From Arenicola marina (lineage: Eukaryota; Annelida; Polychaeta; Arenicolidae), in the NCBI GenBank assembly GCA_964019135.1, contig OZ025258.1, positions 6,901,961 through 6,965,960 of the forward strand: DNA of 64,000 bases, read 5' to 3'. Below, in pieces: positions 45,600-58,967 of this stretch (its first letter is position 1; every line of letters starts with the position of its first letter). The notes under the pieces are model-generated. The model saw nothing but the letters and a program-made list of their open reading frames with translations. It ran no database searches and had not been told where the DNA came from. Both the position numbers and the translations under genes were made by a program.

Positions 45600-46900
45600 G
45601 ACCACACGAAAGGAGGTGTAGGTTTAACGTATGGCCAAGACGAGAAGGGGAGTGGACAAGTGGAGAGTTCAATTTGCATCCATTATCTCACGTGACAAAA
45701 TACTGGTCAAAGCCTTAGTTTGGTGAGATTCAAATCACGATGATTGTTATGGATAATGATCCAGGCAGATGATGCCCCCCCCCCTACCCCCCTACCCTGC
45801 CCCTATTTCACCAGCCAACCAAGGCACACCCAACCTAAATCATTCTCCGGCATTGGCCCCTGATTTGGCCTCATAATTAGGCTACATAAGAATGGTGGGT
45901 CTGAAGAGCGACACACGCAGAGAGAGGAGGGGGGTGGGGGCGGTAGACCGGCAGAGCTCGAGTGGGCAAGAGGGAGGGAGAGTGAGGGGGAGAGAGCGGG
46001 GCAGTACGAGTGGGGAAGAGGCGGAGAGGGAGAAAGAGATTTATGGAGAAGTAGAGATAAATCAGGATAGATGAGAGTGCAAAAGGTACAAAAAAAGTGC
46101 AAGAAAGAGATAAGACAGAGAGGGGACGAATGCGAGAGAGAGAGAGAGACAGACATAGGAGTCCGGGAGGTAGAGAGAGACATAAAGCGCCGGAGGGAGA
46201 GATGGAAACATAAAGTGGTGAGAACTAGCGCGTTGTCCGCAGTACTCGATAGACGGGCAGGAAGCGGGTAATAACAGAGTAGACCATCGTCTGGGTCATC
46301 ATGGTCATTAGCAGAAATGTTTCTCGGCACGGCACGGACGCCTCGTCCCCCTCCCTTAACCCCTCCCCCCCCCCCCCAATCCCCCTCAGTTCCTCCTTCC
46401 CTCCACTTCGACGAGACTGGGAGACAGGGTGGGGACTAAGGGCTATAACTCGGGCGCGTGATACCCCTCTATAGACTCCCTGGTCGGGGAGACCCATGGC
46501 CTTGGCAGTGGCGGACATCAAGAAGAATGGCAAATTAAGCGTCCACCTGGATGGAGGTCGCCGAGGAGCAGGAGTCTGGTGTTTACATGGCGGCTGTCTG
46601 CCTCGGTGAGGGGCGAAGGGTGGTGGACTACACCATATGGGGAGAGTTAAATACCACACCCACGGCCATGGGCTAATACAGGCCCAGGGTATTAGACTAG
46701 ACAGAGCATAGAGCATCATTATTGGAGATGAAGATGCTGTCGTCCAGGGAATAAGGTGGGTCGCCCTTCTAAATGGAAAGTGGCGTCGGAAATTGTTCTA
46801 TGGGAAGGTAACATCGTGGCACGAGGCAAGTGCTATGCACTGATGAACACTGGCAAATCAGATCCTCGTAGCAGAGTAGTGTGGGGAGAAAACAACTTAA
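45600..46900. other. Intergenic with a purine-rich tract (about 45900-46210)
   Basis: GAGAGA-rich plus strand; C runs at 45775-45790 and 46363-46378. No gene recognised. Confidence 0.5.
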
Positions 46901-47045
46901 TTATTGGAGCGGCGTGTGGGCCTGTTATTGGAGCGGCGTGTGGGCCTATTATTGGAGCGGCGTGTGGGCCTATTATTGGAGCGGCGTGTGGGCCTATTAT
47001 TGAAGCGGCGTGTGGGCCTATTATTGGAGCGGCGTGTGGGCTTAT
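46899..47045. repeat. 24-bp minisatellite, six copies
   Basis: Unit TATTGGAGCGGCGTGTGGGC plus CTAT, nearly perfect. Confidence 0.95.
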
Positions 47046-48801
47046 TTGATTGTGCCATAATATGAGGTAGGAAAAACGAGGGCGAAACAAATGGAGGGTG
47101 CATTTTTAATATCAGGGGCCGTGAATGGAATTGGTGGTAAATACTATTGTGAGTAGTGCGTGAGTTATGCTAAAGTAACACTCGGCTCTAAAAAACTTCT
47201 TGAAACAGTTGAAGGCCTCATTTTACTTAAAGCCGTTGTTACAACACAATGTTTACACAGCACTCAGCCTGACTACCACGACATGCGCGATGATGACGTC
47301 AGCACGTTGACCTGGCACACATGAGCATAAGTCCCCGGTAGAAGGCGCCACAACTCCACTTGGCACTAGGCCATATGTTCACTGGAATCAATCTTTGTGT
47401 TTATTTGCCAGGAAGATGGAAAGGCACCTAGGAGTAGGAAGACTTCACACAGGGACAAACATCAAAAGACAATGAGGCACCAGGAAACGACTGAAAGAAA
47501 GTGAAACGATAATGGCGGACGACAACACAGCTGGTTGCCTTATACCAATTACAGTCGAAACGCCTCCCTCTGCACAAGCGGAACCCAGGACTCCTCCGAT
47601 TCGTGGGGCATGTTTCATTCCTTCATCCTTCATCGTCTCGGGAGGTTCCTTGGCCCAATCTAGCCTGTATGTGCACAAAAGTGGCCTAAAACACCAACAT
47701 TCCATTCCTCCTCCGATTCGCCCGGCAACATCGCTGTAATTCCCGCTCATTTTGGATTTTAGTTGCACTTAAATTTATATCCTGTATACTCATACATGTA
47801 CCAAGTCCATTCTTATGCCATACTGTTCCATTATAACCCCTCTGTCAATTAAGCTCCTCTCCTGAGCTCCCTTGGGGGGTCCCTTGTAATTGTAACTTTT
47901 ATCGGCACCTACTACTGAATGATCATAATATCGCAAGTTTGAACACGTACTTATAAGTAACGTTATTTATCACAATATGGGCAAACTTAAATAAAGTTCT
48001 CATATGACATTAATACTGGTAAAGACAAAAATGGATAAAGATTTAAATATACTATTAGGATATATTTCTTTACTGGTATTGGAAGACAGAAGTAGGCATG
48101 ATTATACCATCGGTTCTAAATGTGATTGACTATTTGAATGTCAAAGATATCAATCATATTTCGGCATTAGGGATTTGTAAGCATTAGTCTAGCTCCCATA
48201 TTACTCATGTTGTCAGGCAGCCATGTTACAATTAGCGACGGTTCACCATGACTATCACTACGAGATACGATGCCTGCCATGGGAAGGGCAATGTGACCAC
48301 CCAGACCGCCACAGCGGCAGGGCCAGTCTGTCACCACGGGTCAGCTGTCGCGGCTTGAGACTACCTATTACAGTGTTATCATGACTTCGCTCAGCGGAGT
48401 GTCTGTGGTTTCCGTTCCCGCAAATTTTAGTAAAGTGAAGCCGGCTATGAAATCCAGCTTTATTAGGGTAAAGAACAATGCTGCCTGTATCACTTGTACT
48501 TAGCAAATTCATTAATTTAAAAAATTTAAAAATTCGTACGCTGCCGAACTTCTTTGTAACAGCGCCCAGTTCGACTTTCAACAACCCGTCCAACGGAGTA
48601 ACAAGAAACAATTTCGGGTATAAAGTTCAATGTGATCTTTATATAACGATTATCTTCGAAAATCAAACTATTTCTGCACCTGGTAGATTGCAAATTTAAT
48701 TCGATATTTTATAAGTGACACAAATCAATGAATGAATTAAAAAATCATTTAATATACCGCTGCACGTTGCTCCGCCAGGGGTCGCTTGCTCCAACCGAAT
48801 A
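47046..48801. other. Intergenic; nothing supported
   Basis: No gene, array or element recognised on either strand. Confidence 0.4.
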
Positions 48802-49126
48802 GGGTCTGTAAGTGACGTCACAGACAGCGCGCTCACCTCTAGAAACCGCCATAGTTGGTACAACGCGTCAGCGGGTCCATATACTTTACTATGGGGGGCC
48901 TCAAACTAGAAGTGATGTTTTGGATATGAATGCACTTTTAGAGTTGAAAACCATATGGAATAACTGTTTTTGGCTGTACCTTTATAGCCATACTTGTTTT
49001 GAATAGAAAGACGCTGGTATTACAAAGAGCTGCCCATGTCTTGCATATGGGTCGTGGAAGTGTCATGTACCCAAAACCGGATTTGCTGCAGGTGAGCGCG
49101 CTGTCTGTGATAACACTTACAGACCC
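48802..49126 (+). mobile_element. MITE copy 2 (325 bp, TIR, TA target duplication)
   Basis: Begins GGGTCTGTAAGTGACGTCAC and ends with the inverted counterpart GGTGAGCGCGCTGTCTGTGA, TAACACTTACAGACCC. TA lies on both sides (48800-48801 and 49127-49128). It aligns end to end with the inverted copy at 9425-9772, including an internal MNALLELKTIWNN segment. Confidence 0.9.
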
Positions 49127-49128
49127 TA

Positions 49129-49361
49129 TTTGTAGAGAGTGAGTAAGAATTTGACCATACAGCTACCATGCGATGTCGCCATCTAACGGTTGAAATTGCT
49201 AACAAGAATCACCCTGAGCGAGACAAAGGTCAGTCAGCCTGGGGGCGCCACCAAGATGAGATTCCTTGGACAGATCCAGCGAGCGCTTTGAAACCGTCCA
49301 ACGAACACTCATCACCAAGATGAGATTATTGCGACAGCTTCCTGGTTCAGGGTTGCTTGCA
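49129..49361. other. Spacer; nothing recognised
   Basis: Short unique stretch between MITE copy 2 and a minisatellite. Confidence 0.3.
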
Positions 49362-49722
49362 CGGTGTCACAGTGGTGGTTAGCACTGTGTCACAGTGGTG
49401 GCTAGCACTGTGTCACAGTGGTGGCTAGCACGGTGTCACAGTGGTGGCTAGCACGGTGTCACAGTGGTGGCTAGCACTGTGTCACAGTGGTGGCTAGCAC
49501 TGTGTCACAGTGGTGGCTAGCACGGTGTCACAGTCGTGGCTAGCACGGTGTCACAGTGGTGGCTAGCACGGTGTCACAGTGGTGGCTAGCACGGTGTCAC
49601 AGTGGTGGCTAGCACGGTGTCACAGTGATGGCTAGCACGGTGCCACAGTGGTGGCTAACCCGGTGTCACAGTGGTGGCTAGCCCGGTGTCACAGTGGTGG
49701 CTAGCACGGTGTCACAGTGCCG
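49362..49722 (+). repeat. 23-bp minisatellite with A-box-like core, about 16 copies
   Basis: The unit is GGTGTCACAGTGGTGGCTAG plus CAC. The first copy reads GTGGTGGTTAGCAC, which resembles a tRNA A box or SINE head (compare GGTGTAGTGGTTAGCGCAC in the 54-bp array). Confidence 0.92.
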
Positions 49723-50409
49723 CTGCCCGGGGTAGGGCTGCTCTATACAGCTGCTACCTCCACTGCTGTACATGTGTATACTCCGCGGCGCCAGTGCTGT
49801 GGTGACCCTGGGTGAAGGCCGGACCAGTAATTCAAGCCTTTCATGCGAGGCTTGGGACACTCTTCTCTCCGCCTGCAGGACATGTGTCGGTCGACCGCCC
49901 AGTGTAAAGATTATTCCAATCGGAAGATGGTATTATGTTGGTACAGCTGGCGAGATATGGATATCGACGACACTGGAGGGTGAGGGTGGACGCGAGAGGA
50001 GGGGCAGCGGGGAGGGTCAGGCGGGGGGGGGGGGGGGGGGTACGGGGGGTGGGTAGGGTCGAGTCGGTGGATTTGTGAGAACTTTTGTGGGAGAAAATTA
50101 ACTTGGGTGCATGTCGCCATTAGGACTGCATCCTTTGCTTTCACGGCGGTGTTGGGTTTGAAGACAGTATGTGTAACGCAATTTAATCGTATATCACACC
50201 CGCGCGGAAATGTGAGAATGTGGTGGGAGAAAATAATCGTGGGTGCATTCTGCCATAAAAAGGTTGCATTCTTTACCAAGACGACGGTATTCAAAGAAGA
50301 GATTTAGAGTAACAGAAAAACAGCTATATGTGTCTACCTGTGTCTACAGCCTTTAATAGGAAATAACATTCAAGTAACAACGAAGCAACACAAAATAACA
50401 CACAGAAAA
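49723..50409. other. Intergenic with a long G run at about 50023-50050
   Basis: No gene recognised; the G run has G-quadruplex potential. Confidence 0.5.
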
Positions 50410-50419
50410 CCTACAGTCA

Positions 50420-50628
50420 CACTGATAAAGGACCCCCAGTGACACTGACAGAGGACCCCCAGTGACACTGATAGAGGACCCCCAGTGACACTAATATAGA
50501 CCCGCCAGTGACACTGATAGAGAACCCCCAGTGACACTGGTAGAGAACCCCCAGTGACACTGATATAGACCCCCCAGTGACACTAATATAGACCCGCCAG
50601 TGACACTGATAGAGAACCCCCAGCTTAA
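50420..50628. repeat. 23-bp minisatellite, about nine copies
   Basis: Unit GGACCCCCAGTGACACTGAT plus AGA, with GACCCGCC and ACTAATATA variants. Confidence 0.9.
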
Positions 50629-52261
50629 CCACCACCTGGTGGCCAATCCTCGATCGATCGTGCAACTCCTATATATAGCACCTCCTAGCTGTACCCCTCC
50701 AATTTTCCTTTTAATAAGCCCTTTTTTCCGTGCCTCGATATTAAATCCAAATAAGACTCCATAAATATGGCCCGTCTTCTCAGTGTGTTTTTTCTCTTCC
50801 TTGCCTCACCCCGACCCCCCCCCCCCTCCATCCCGTGCCCCCCCCACCACGCCAACCAGTCCCTCCTCATATCACCACACAGGGGGTGTTGACAAATGCT
50901 CTGAGATGGACCCAGGCATGGCTGCCCGGATCGATACGTGGGCACGCCACAATCACCGTATCACTCCTTGTTTTAAACTGCACCAGGTACTTTCCGTCTA
51001 CCCTTGCCACCGCCCTCCCCCCCCCCTCTCTCTGATTCCTCAATAATAATATGGGTAATCATGACCGTAGCAGCCTGTGTATTACCGCTATGTAGAGATG
51101 CAAGTTATAGATGTAATGTCATTAGCTGCGGTAGTATATAAGCATCAATTTTATCTATAGGAATGATGTAGAATACAAGAAAAAGCATATGGGGAAGATA
51201 TATATATCTTTATATCGGTAGCACATCACTTTGCGCCGTTGTCATATCTGCATTGAATCTTCCATAATCCCAAAGTACCATTATTCTTTATGGTTGATTA
51301 AAAGGAAAAGAGGTATTTAAGCTCCATATTCATATCGCGCAAATGGTCACATTCTACTCTATGCAGCGTTGGGGGGCTTAAGTACATCGTATCGCGACAA
51401 TGGGAAGGATTAAGCCAAAGAAGTCATATCGTCGTCAGGCCTGGCCTGGGAGGGACAATACTGGCACCAGTCCACGGAGCGACCCCCCCCCCCCACCCCC
51501 CCTCTATGTGACAAACCAATCGGGACAGGACCGTAGCGAAGATTAACGGCGGCACGATGGCTTGATTGGCTGTGCAGAGATGACTGGACATGGAAAGCCA
51601 TGCTGACCACGAAGTGATCGATGTCCCTCTCACCCACCCACCCACCGACCCAACTCAGAAGTTCTATACCATATATATGACATAGAACCGCTTACCTCTG
51701 CATGATGGTAGATCTCTGTGGCCGTTGTATTCCGGGATGTGCATATACTATGTGGCTGACAAATGATCTTATCCTGGATACCAAACGACAGTCCTATGTA
51801 CTGTCTGTATACACCGGCACTACCGGCCACTACTACTGCTACTACTACAACTACAACTTGGTCATTGCCAAGTCGACGCGCGGAGGCGACTGGCCCCCGG
51901 GGGTGAATTGGCACTACCGGTAGCAAGCACCCACGCCCCTCACCCCACACGGCGACCGAACAGGGCAGTGCTGGCGGGCGACACACCCTGTCAGTTAGTC
52001 ACGTGTTGTTACCGAGCCCCATCACGCGGCGCCACTGCATGGTCCGGCGCCACGAGCGGTTGACGGGTGCAGTGCCGCGCCCCGGGCGTGGGGGGGGGGA
52101 TCGGTTGCTCTGGGCGGGTGCCGCTCAGCTCAGCGAGGAGTCCTCGATGGAGGCACGCGGTAATCCTGGGGGGTGACGATTGGCTGATAGTGGCTGCGGT
52201 ATCTGACCCGGAGCTGTCACGAGCGATGCGTAAATTACACGCCGCCTGGTGAGAGATTCCC
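50629..52261. other. Intergenic; nothing supported
   Basis: C runs (about 50815-50826, 51484-51494) and a TACTAC microsatellite (about 51830-51850). No gene recognised. Confidence 0.4.
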
Positions 52262-55200
52262 GTGGGTGGCAGGGAAGGCGACACTGTTGGTCGCGTGGGG
52301 ACTGTACTGCCACGAGTCGACGGCTCATGTCACGCTCAGGGAAGGCGACACTGTTGGTCGCGTGGGGACTGTACTGCCACGAGGCGACGGCTGATGTCAC
52401 GCTCAGGGAAGGCAACACTGTTGGTCGCGTGGGGACTGTACTGCCACGAGGCGACGGCTCATGTCACGCTCAGGGAAGGCGACACTGTTGGTCGCGTGGG
52501 GACTGTACTGCCACGAGGCGACGGCTGATGTCACGCTCAGGGAAGGCGACACTTGGTCGCGTAAGGACTGTACTGCCACGAGGCGACGGCTCATGTCACG
52601 CTCAGGGAAGGAGACCATGTTGGTCGCGTGGGGACTGTACTGTCACGAGGCGACGGCTCATGTCACGCTCAGGGAAGGCGACACTGTTGGTCGCGTGGGG
52701 ACTGTACTGCCACGAGGCGACGGCTGATGTCACGCTCAGGGAAGGCGACAATGTTGGTCGCGTGGGGACTGTACTGCCACGAGGCGACGGCTGATGTCAC
52801 GCTCAGGGAAGGCGACACTGTTGGTCGCGTGGGGACTGTACTGCCACGAGGCGACGGCTCATGTCACGCTCAGGGAAGGCGACACTGTTGGTCGCGTGGG
52901 GACTGTACTGCCACGAGGCGACGGCTCATGTCACGCTCAGGGAAGGCGACACTGTTGGTCGCGTGGGGACTGTACTGCCACGAGGCGACGGCTCATGTCA
53001 CGCTCAGGGAAGGCGACACTGTTGGTCGCGTGGGGACTGTACTGCCACGAGGCGACGGCTCATGTCACGCTCAGGGAAGGCGACACTGTTGGTCGCGTGG
53101 GGACTGTACTGCCACGAGGCGACGGCTCATGTCACGCTCAGGGAAGGCGACACTGTTGGTCGCGTGGGGACTGTACTGCCACGAGGCGACGGCTCATGTC
53201 ACGCTCAGGGAAGGCGACACTGTTGGTCGCGTGGGGACTGTACTGCCACGAGTCGACGGCTCATGTCACGCTCAGGGAAGGCGACACTGTTGGTCGCGTG
53301 GGGACTGTACTGCCACGAGGCGACGGCTGATGTCACGCTCAGGGAAGGCGACACTGTTGGTCGCGTGGGGACTGTACTGCCACGAGGCGACGGCTGATGT
53401 CACGCTCAGGGAAGGCGACACTGTTGGTCGCGTGGGGACTGTACTGCCACGAGGCGACGGCTCATGTCACGCTCAGGGAAGGCGACACTGTTGGTCGCGT
53501 GGGGACTGTACTGCCACGAGGCGACGGCTGATGTCACGCTCAGGGAAGGCGACACTGTTGGTCGCGTGGGGACTGTACTGCCACGAGGCGACGGCTCATG
53601 TCACGCTCAGGGAAGGCGACACTGTTGGTCGCGTGGGGACTGTACTGCCACGAGGCGACGGCTCATGTCACGCTCAGGGAAGGCGACACTGTTGGTCGCG
53701 TGGGGACTGTACTGCCACGAGGCGACGGCTCATGTCACGCTCAGGGAAGGCGACACTGTTGGTCGCGTGGGGACTGTACTGCCACGAGGCGACGGCTGAT
53801 GTCACGCGCAGGGAAGGCGACACTGTTGGTCGCGTGGGGACTGTACTGCCACGAGGCGACGGCTCATGTCACGCTCAGGGAAGGCGACACTGTTGGTCGC
53901 GTGGGGACTGTACTGCCACGAGTCGACGGCTCATGTCACGCTCAGGGAAGGCGACACTGTTGGTCGCGTGGGGACTGTACTGCCACGAGTCGACGGCTCA
54001 TGTCACGCTCAGGGAAGGCGACACTGTTGGTCGCGTGGGGACTGTACTGCCACGAGGCGACGGCTGATGTCACGCTCAGGGAAGGCGACACTGTTGGTCG
54101 CGTGGGGACTGTACTGCCACGAGGCGACGGCTGATGTCACGCTCAGGGAAGGCGACACTGTTGGTCGCGTGGGGACTGTACTGCCACGAGGCGACGGCTG
54201 ATGTCACGCTCAGGGAAGGCGACACTGTTGGTCGCGTGGGGACTGTACTGTCACGAGGCGACGGCTCATGTCACGCTCAGGGAAGGCGACACTCTTGGTC
54301 GCGTGGGGACTGTACTGCCACGAGGCGACGGCTGATGTCACGCTCAGGGAAGGCGACACTGTTGGTCGCGTGGGGACTGTACTGCCACGAGGCGACGGCT
54401 CATGTCACGCTCAGCGAAGGCGACACTGTTGGTCGCGTGGGGACTGTACTGCCACGAGGCGACGGCTCATGTCACGCTCAGGGAAGGCGACACTGTTGGT
54501 CGCGTGGGGACTGTACTGCCACGAGGCGACAGCCCATGTCACGCTCAGGGAAGGCGACACTCTTGGTCGCGTGGGGACTGTACTGCCACGAGGCGACGGC
54601 TCATGTCACGCTCAGGGAAGGCGACACTGTTGGTCGCGTGGGGACTGTACTGCCACGAGGCGACGGCTGATGTCACGCTCAGGGAAGGCGACACTGTTGG
54701 TCGCGTGGGGACTGTACTGCCACGAGGCGACGGCTGATGTCACGCTCAGGGAAGGCGACACTGTTGGTCGCGTGGGGACTGTACTGCCACGAGGCGACGG
54801 CTGATGTCACGCTCAGGGAAGGCGACACTGTTGGTCGCGTGGGGACTGTACTGCCACGAGGCGACGGCTGATGTCACGCTCAGGGAAGGCGACACTGTTG
54901 GTCGCGTGGGGACTGTACTGCCACGAGGCGACGGCTCATGTCACGCTCAGGGAAGGCGACACTGTTGGTCGCGTGGGGACTGTACTGCCACGAGGCGACG
55001 GCTCATGTCACGCTCAGGGAAGGCGACACTGTTGGTCGCGTGGGGACTGTACTGCCACGAGGCGACGGCTGATGTCACGCTCAGGGAAGGCGACACTGTT
55101 GGTCGCGTGGGGACTGTACTGCCACGAGGCGACGGCTCATGTCACGCTCAGGGAAGGCGACACTGTTGGTCGCGTGGGGACTGTACTGCCACGAGGCGAC

Positions 55201-57296
55201 GGCTCATGTCACGCTCAGGGAAGGCGACACTGTTGGTCGCGTGGGGACTGTACTGCCACGAGGCGACGGCTGATGTCACGCTCAGGGAAGGCGACACTGT
55301 TGGTCGCGTGGGGACTGTACTGCCACGAGGCGACGGCTGATGTCACGCTCAGGGAAGGCGACACTGTTGGTCGCGTGGGGACTGTACTGCCACGAGGCGA
55401 CGGCTGATGTCACGCTCAGGGAAGGCGACACTGTTGGTCGCGTGGGGACTGTACTGCCACGAGGCGACGGCTGATGTCACGCTCAGGGAAGGCGACACTG
55501 TTGGTCGCGTGGGGACTGTACTGCCACGAGGCGACGGCTGATGTCACGCTCAGGGAAGGCGACACTGTTGGTCGCGTGGGGACTGTACTGCCACGAGGCG
55601 ACGGCTCATGTCACGCTCAGGGAAGGCGACACTGTTGGTCGCGTGGGGACTGTACTGTCACGAGGCGACGGCTCATGTCACGCTCAGGGAAGGCGACACT
55701 GTTGGTCGCGTGGGGACTGTACTGTCACGAGGCGACGGCTCATGTCACGCTCAGGGAAGGCGACACTGTTGGTCGCGTGGGGACTGTACTGCCACGAGGC
55801 GACGGCTGATGTCACGCTCAGGGAAGGCGACACTGTTGGTCGCGTGGGGACTGTACTGCCACGAGGCGACGGCTCATGTCACGCTCAGGGAAGGCGACAC
55901 TGTTGGTCGCGTGGGGACTGTACTGTCACGAGGCGACGGCTCATGTCACGCTCAGGGAAGGCGACACTGTTGGTCGCGTGGGGACTGTACTGCCACGAGG
56001 CGACGGCTCATGTCACGCTCAGGGAAGGCGACACTGTTGGTCGCGTGGGGACTGTACTGTCACGAGGCGACGGCTCATGTCACGCTCAGGGAAGGCGACA
56101 CTGTTGGTCGCGTGGGGACTGTACTGTCACGAGGCGACGGCTCATGTCACGCTCAGGGAAGGCGACACTGTTGGTCGCGTGGGGACTGTACTGCCACGAG
56201 GCGACGGCTGATGTCACGCTCAGGGAAGGCGACACTGTTGGTCGCGTGGGGACTGTACTGCCACGAGGCGACGGCTCATGTCACGCTCAGGGAAGGCGAC
56301 ACTGTTGGTCGCGTGGGGACTGTACTGTCACGAGGCGACGGCTCATGTCACGCTCAGGGAAGGCGACACTGTTGGTCGCGTGGGGACTGTACTGCCACGA
56401 GGCGACAGCTCATGTCACGCTCAGGGAAGGCGACACTGTTGGTCGCGTGGGGACTGTACTGCCACGAGGCGACGGCTCATGTCACGCTCAGGGAAGGCGA
56501 CACTGTTGGTCGCGTGGGGACTGTACTGTCACGAGGCGACGGCTCATGTCACGCTCAGGGAAGGCGACACTGTTGGTCGCGTGGGGACTGTACTGCCACG
56601 AGGCGACGGCTCATGTCACGCTCAGGGAAGGCGACACTGTTGGTCGCGTGGGGACTGTACTGTCACGAGGCGACGGCTCATGTCACGCTCAGGGAAGGCG
56701 ACACTGTTGGTCGCGTGGGGACTGTACTGCCACGAGGCGACGGCTCATGTCACGCTCAGGGAAGGCGACACTGTTGGTCGCGTGGGGACTGTACTGTCAC
56801 GAGGCGACGGCTCATGTCACGCTCAGGGAAGGCGACACTGTTGGTCGCGTGGGGACTGTACTGTCACGAGGCGACGGCTCATGTCACGCTCAGGGAAGGC
56901 GACACTGTTGGTCGCGTGGGGACTGTACTGCCACGAGGCGACGGCTGATGTCACGCTCAGGGAAGGCGACACTGTTGGTCGCGTGGGGACTGTACTGCCA
57001 CGAGGCGACGGCTCATGTCACGCTCAGGGAAGGCGACACTGTTGGTCGCGTGGGGACTGTACTGCCACGAGGCGACGGCTCATGTCACGCTCAGGGAAGG
57101 CGACACTGTTGGTCGCGTGGGGACTGTACTGTCACGAGGCGACGGCTCATGTCACGCTCAGGGAAGGCGACACTGTTGGTCGCGTGGGGACTGTACTGTC
57201 ACGAGGCGACGGCTCATGTCACGCTCAGGGAAGGCGACACTGTTGGTCGCGTGGGGACTGTACTGCCACGAGGCGACGGCTGATGTCACGCTCATT
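52262..57296. repeat. 67-bp minisatellite, about 75 copies
   Basis: The unit contains AGGGAAGGCGACACTGTTGG, then TCGCGTGGGGACTGTACTGC, then CACGAGGCGACGGCTSATGT and CACGCTC. As 67 is 3n+1, a plus-strand reading frame cycles through all three registers, giving open frames up to 580 codons with no family match. Two positions vary between copies: CTSATG (C/G) and CTGYCACG. A G at the first makes TGA in one register. Each unit can fold: GTCGC..GTGG pairs with CCACGAGGCGAC around GGACTGTACTG. Confidence 0.95.
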
Positions 57297-57604
57297 CAGT
57301 TGTAACATGAAATGTAATAGTGCTGTTTTATGCTACTTTTGCATCCTGCCAGCGTCCCGGAAGGTTTCCACTTCAGTCTTCACTTACACAAACACTGGCC
57401 TCAATCACTTTTATTTCTGGTCTAAAGTCGACACCTTGACATGGTACGTGAGGTCATATCATGACGGGAAGAGTGTTCAAAGTAGAATAATTTTGCCAGC
57501 GCTACACCCCCTCTTTTCTCTTAACATGATTTAAGTAATATGACGGCATTACCTTGCACAACTACCATCGCCTGGCCCCTCGAGTCACTTACCCCCCCCC
57601 CCCC

Positions 57605-57797
57605 CTTCAAGGACCCAGCCCAGCCGACACATGGAGTCACGGTATGACAGGAATTGGTGTTCAGGCCACTTGTGAGCCTCGCGGGACGATAAATGGATGA
57701 ACCCCTATCCCAGATTAGGTGCCTAGGCCCGGATTCGAACCCAGGACCCATTCGTCTACGGTCTCTTGCGCGATACACTAAACGAAGGAGCCCCCCC
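57605..57797 (-). repeat. tRNA-derived SINE with intact head
   Basis: On the minus strand GGGGGCTCC is followed by A-box-like TTCGTTTAGTGTATCGCGC (57786-57768), AGAGACCG and GGGTCCTGG, then a B box GGTTCGAATCC (57741-57731). A body of about 110 bases ends at a G run. Its 5' half is the likely relative of the 54-bp array unit in gene B. Confidence 0.75.
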
Positions 57798-58701
57798 CCC
57801 CTCTCCCTCCATCTCCCCCTCTCCATCCCCCCTGGGTGACCGACCACCGAGTGACCCCCAAACAAACTGCCGTGTAGAGTACATAGATGCCGGGCCCATG
57901 GAGTTCAGCAGTGTGATCTAGGATTTGGGTTTTACGGAGCGAATGCACACAATTTATGACCGACGAGGAATAAGGGAACTTGAGGGGACGTTGGAAGACC
58001 TTACGAGCAAGAAGAAGGAAGGGAAGTTGGTTTTTGTGACAGAACGGTTGATTGATCAGATGACATACATTAGTACGGGGCTATCTATAGGGGGGGGGGG
58101 TGTCAATGTTAGGGAGCGGTAGTGGTCCCGCTGTGATCCCCCTCTGATGTCCTGGGTAATGGTTCAGGGGGATGGCTCTGCTGGGCTCTGCTGGAGGAGG
58201 GGTGATCATTCAAGTAGGCAGGGAAACTTGTGGGGCACGTTAGAACGGTATGTATTGGTCTAAGTCTCTCTGTATCTCTGTAAGGACAATAAAGATCTTG
58301 TTCAGAACATTGTTTTCTCACAAAAACGTTAATTCGGTAACGTCCTTTTAAATCGGGAAGTACTTCATGAGCTGCATATTTGCCTAGAAGCACAAAATAC
58401 ACACGGTACGACAGAAAAACAAATGCATAATGTTATAAACCATGTATAATGAAAAAAAAAATCGCAAAAGAAAAAAAAAGGGAAATCAGGTGATAGTAAT
58501 CTTAAACAAATGTGGTGCCCAACAGCGCCCGCCTGCCCCGATGTTGCTGTCCCTACAGCGTTGTCAGAGTGGCCCCGGTGGCCGGACCAGCGTGGCAGGC
58601 TTCATACGGAATCAATTACTTATTACGTAATTAGTGTGCAGTGGTCGATGGGCGCCGTTTGCCGTTGCTCGAGGTACAGGAATATCATAACCGTGACGTC
58701 A
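57798..58701. other. Intergenic; nothing supported
   Basis: A-rich run at about 58447-58485; a G run at 58091-58100. No gene recognised. Confidence 0.4.
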
Positions 58702-58708
58702 TTAAAGT

Positions 58709-58960
58709 TAGGGGCCGGCCCGATAGCTCAGTGGGTTAGGGCGCTCGCCTTGAGTGCTCTGGCCACCTGAGACCCTAATGGCACGTGGATCGATGGTTCG
58801 AGCCCTGCTGTGGCCATGTCTGTGTGTTCGCAGGAAAAAGATCCCATGTCCCTCATTGCAAAGAGTAGGGGGTTACCCTCGGGGACGTGGCTCCCCTTCC
58901 TTCCGCGATATCACTAAAAGTCGTTAAAGCGTCCTGAATATACAGCCAACCAACCAAACG
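58709..58960 (+). mobile_element. Intact tRNA-derived SINE with 7-bp target duplication
   Basis: The head reads GGCCCGATAGCTCAGTGGGT (A box) and GGTTCGAGCCC (B box). The body includes GCAAAGAGTAGGGGGTTACC, and the tail is CCAACCAACCAAAC. TTAAAGT flanks both sides (58702-58708 and 58961-58967). A related fragment lies at 9296-9424. Confidence 0.85.
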
Positions 58961-58967
58961 TTAAAGT

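Noticed and set aside
43504..45672. 722-codon minus-strand ORF as a gene
   Set aside because: Product of a 15-bp repeat, with three mutually overlapping open frames; no signal peptide, domain or splice context.
52628..57534. 479-580 codon ORFs over the 67-bp array
   Set aside because: Unit length is 3n+1 and stop-poor, so frames cycle; the peptide has no recognisable family.
57722..57797. Functional tRNA gene (also 795-862, 27706-27785, 58709-58800 and 61356-61433)
   Set aside because: A and B boxes are present, but acceptor stems do not pair convincingly, and SINE bodies, tails or target duplications follow.
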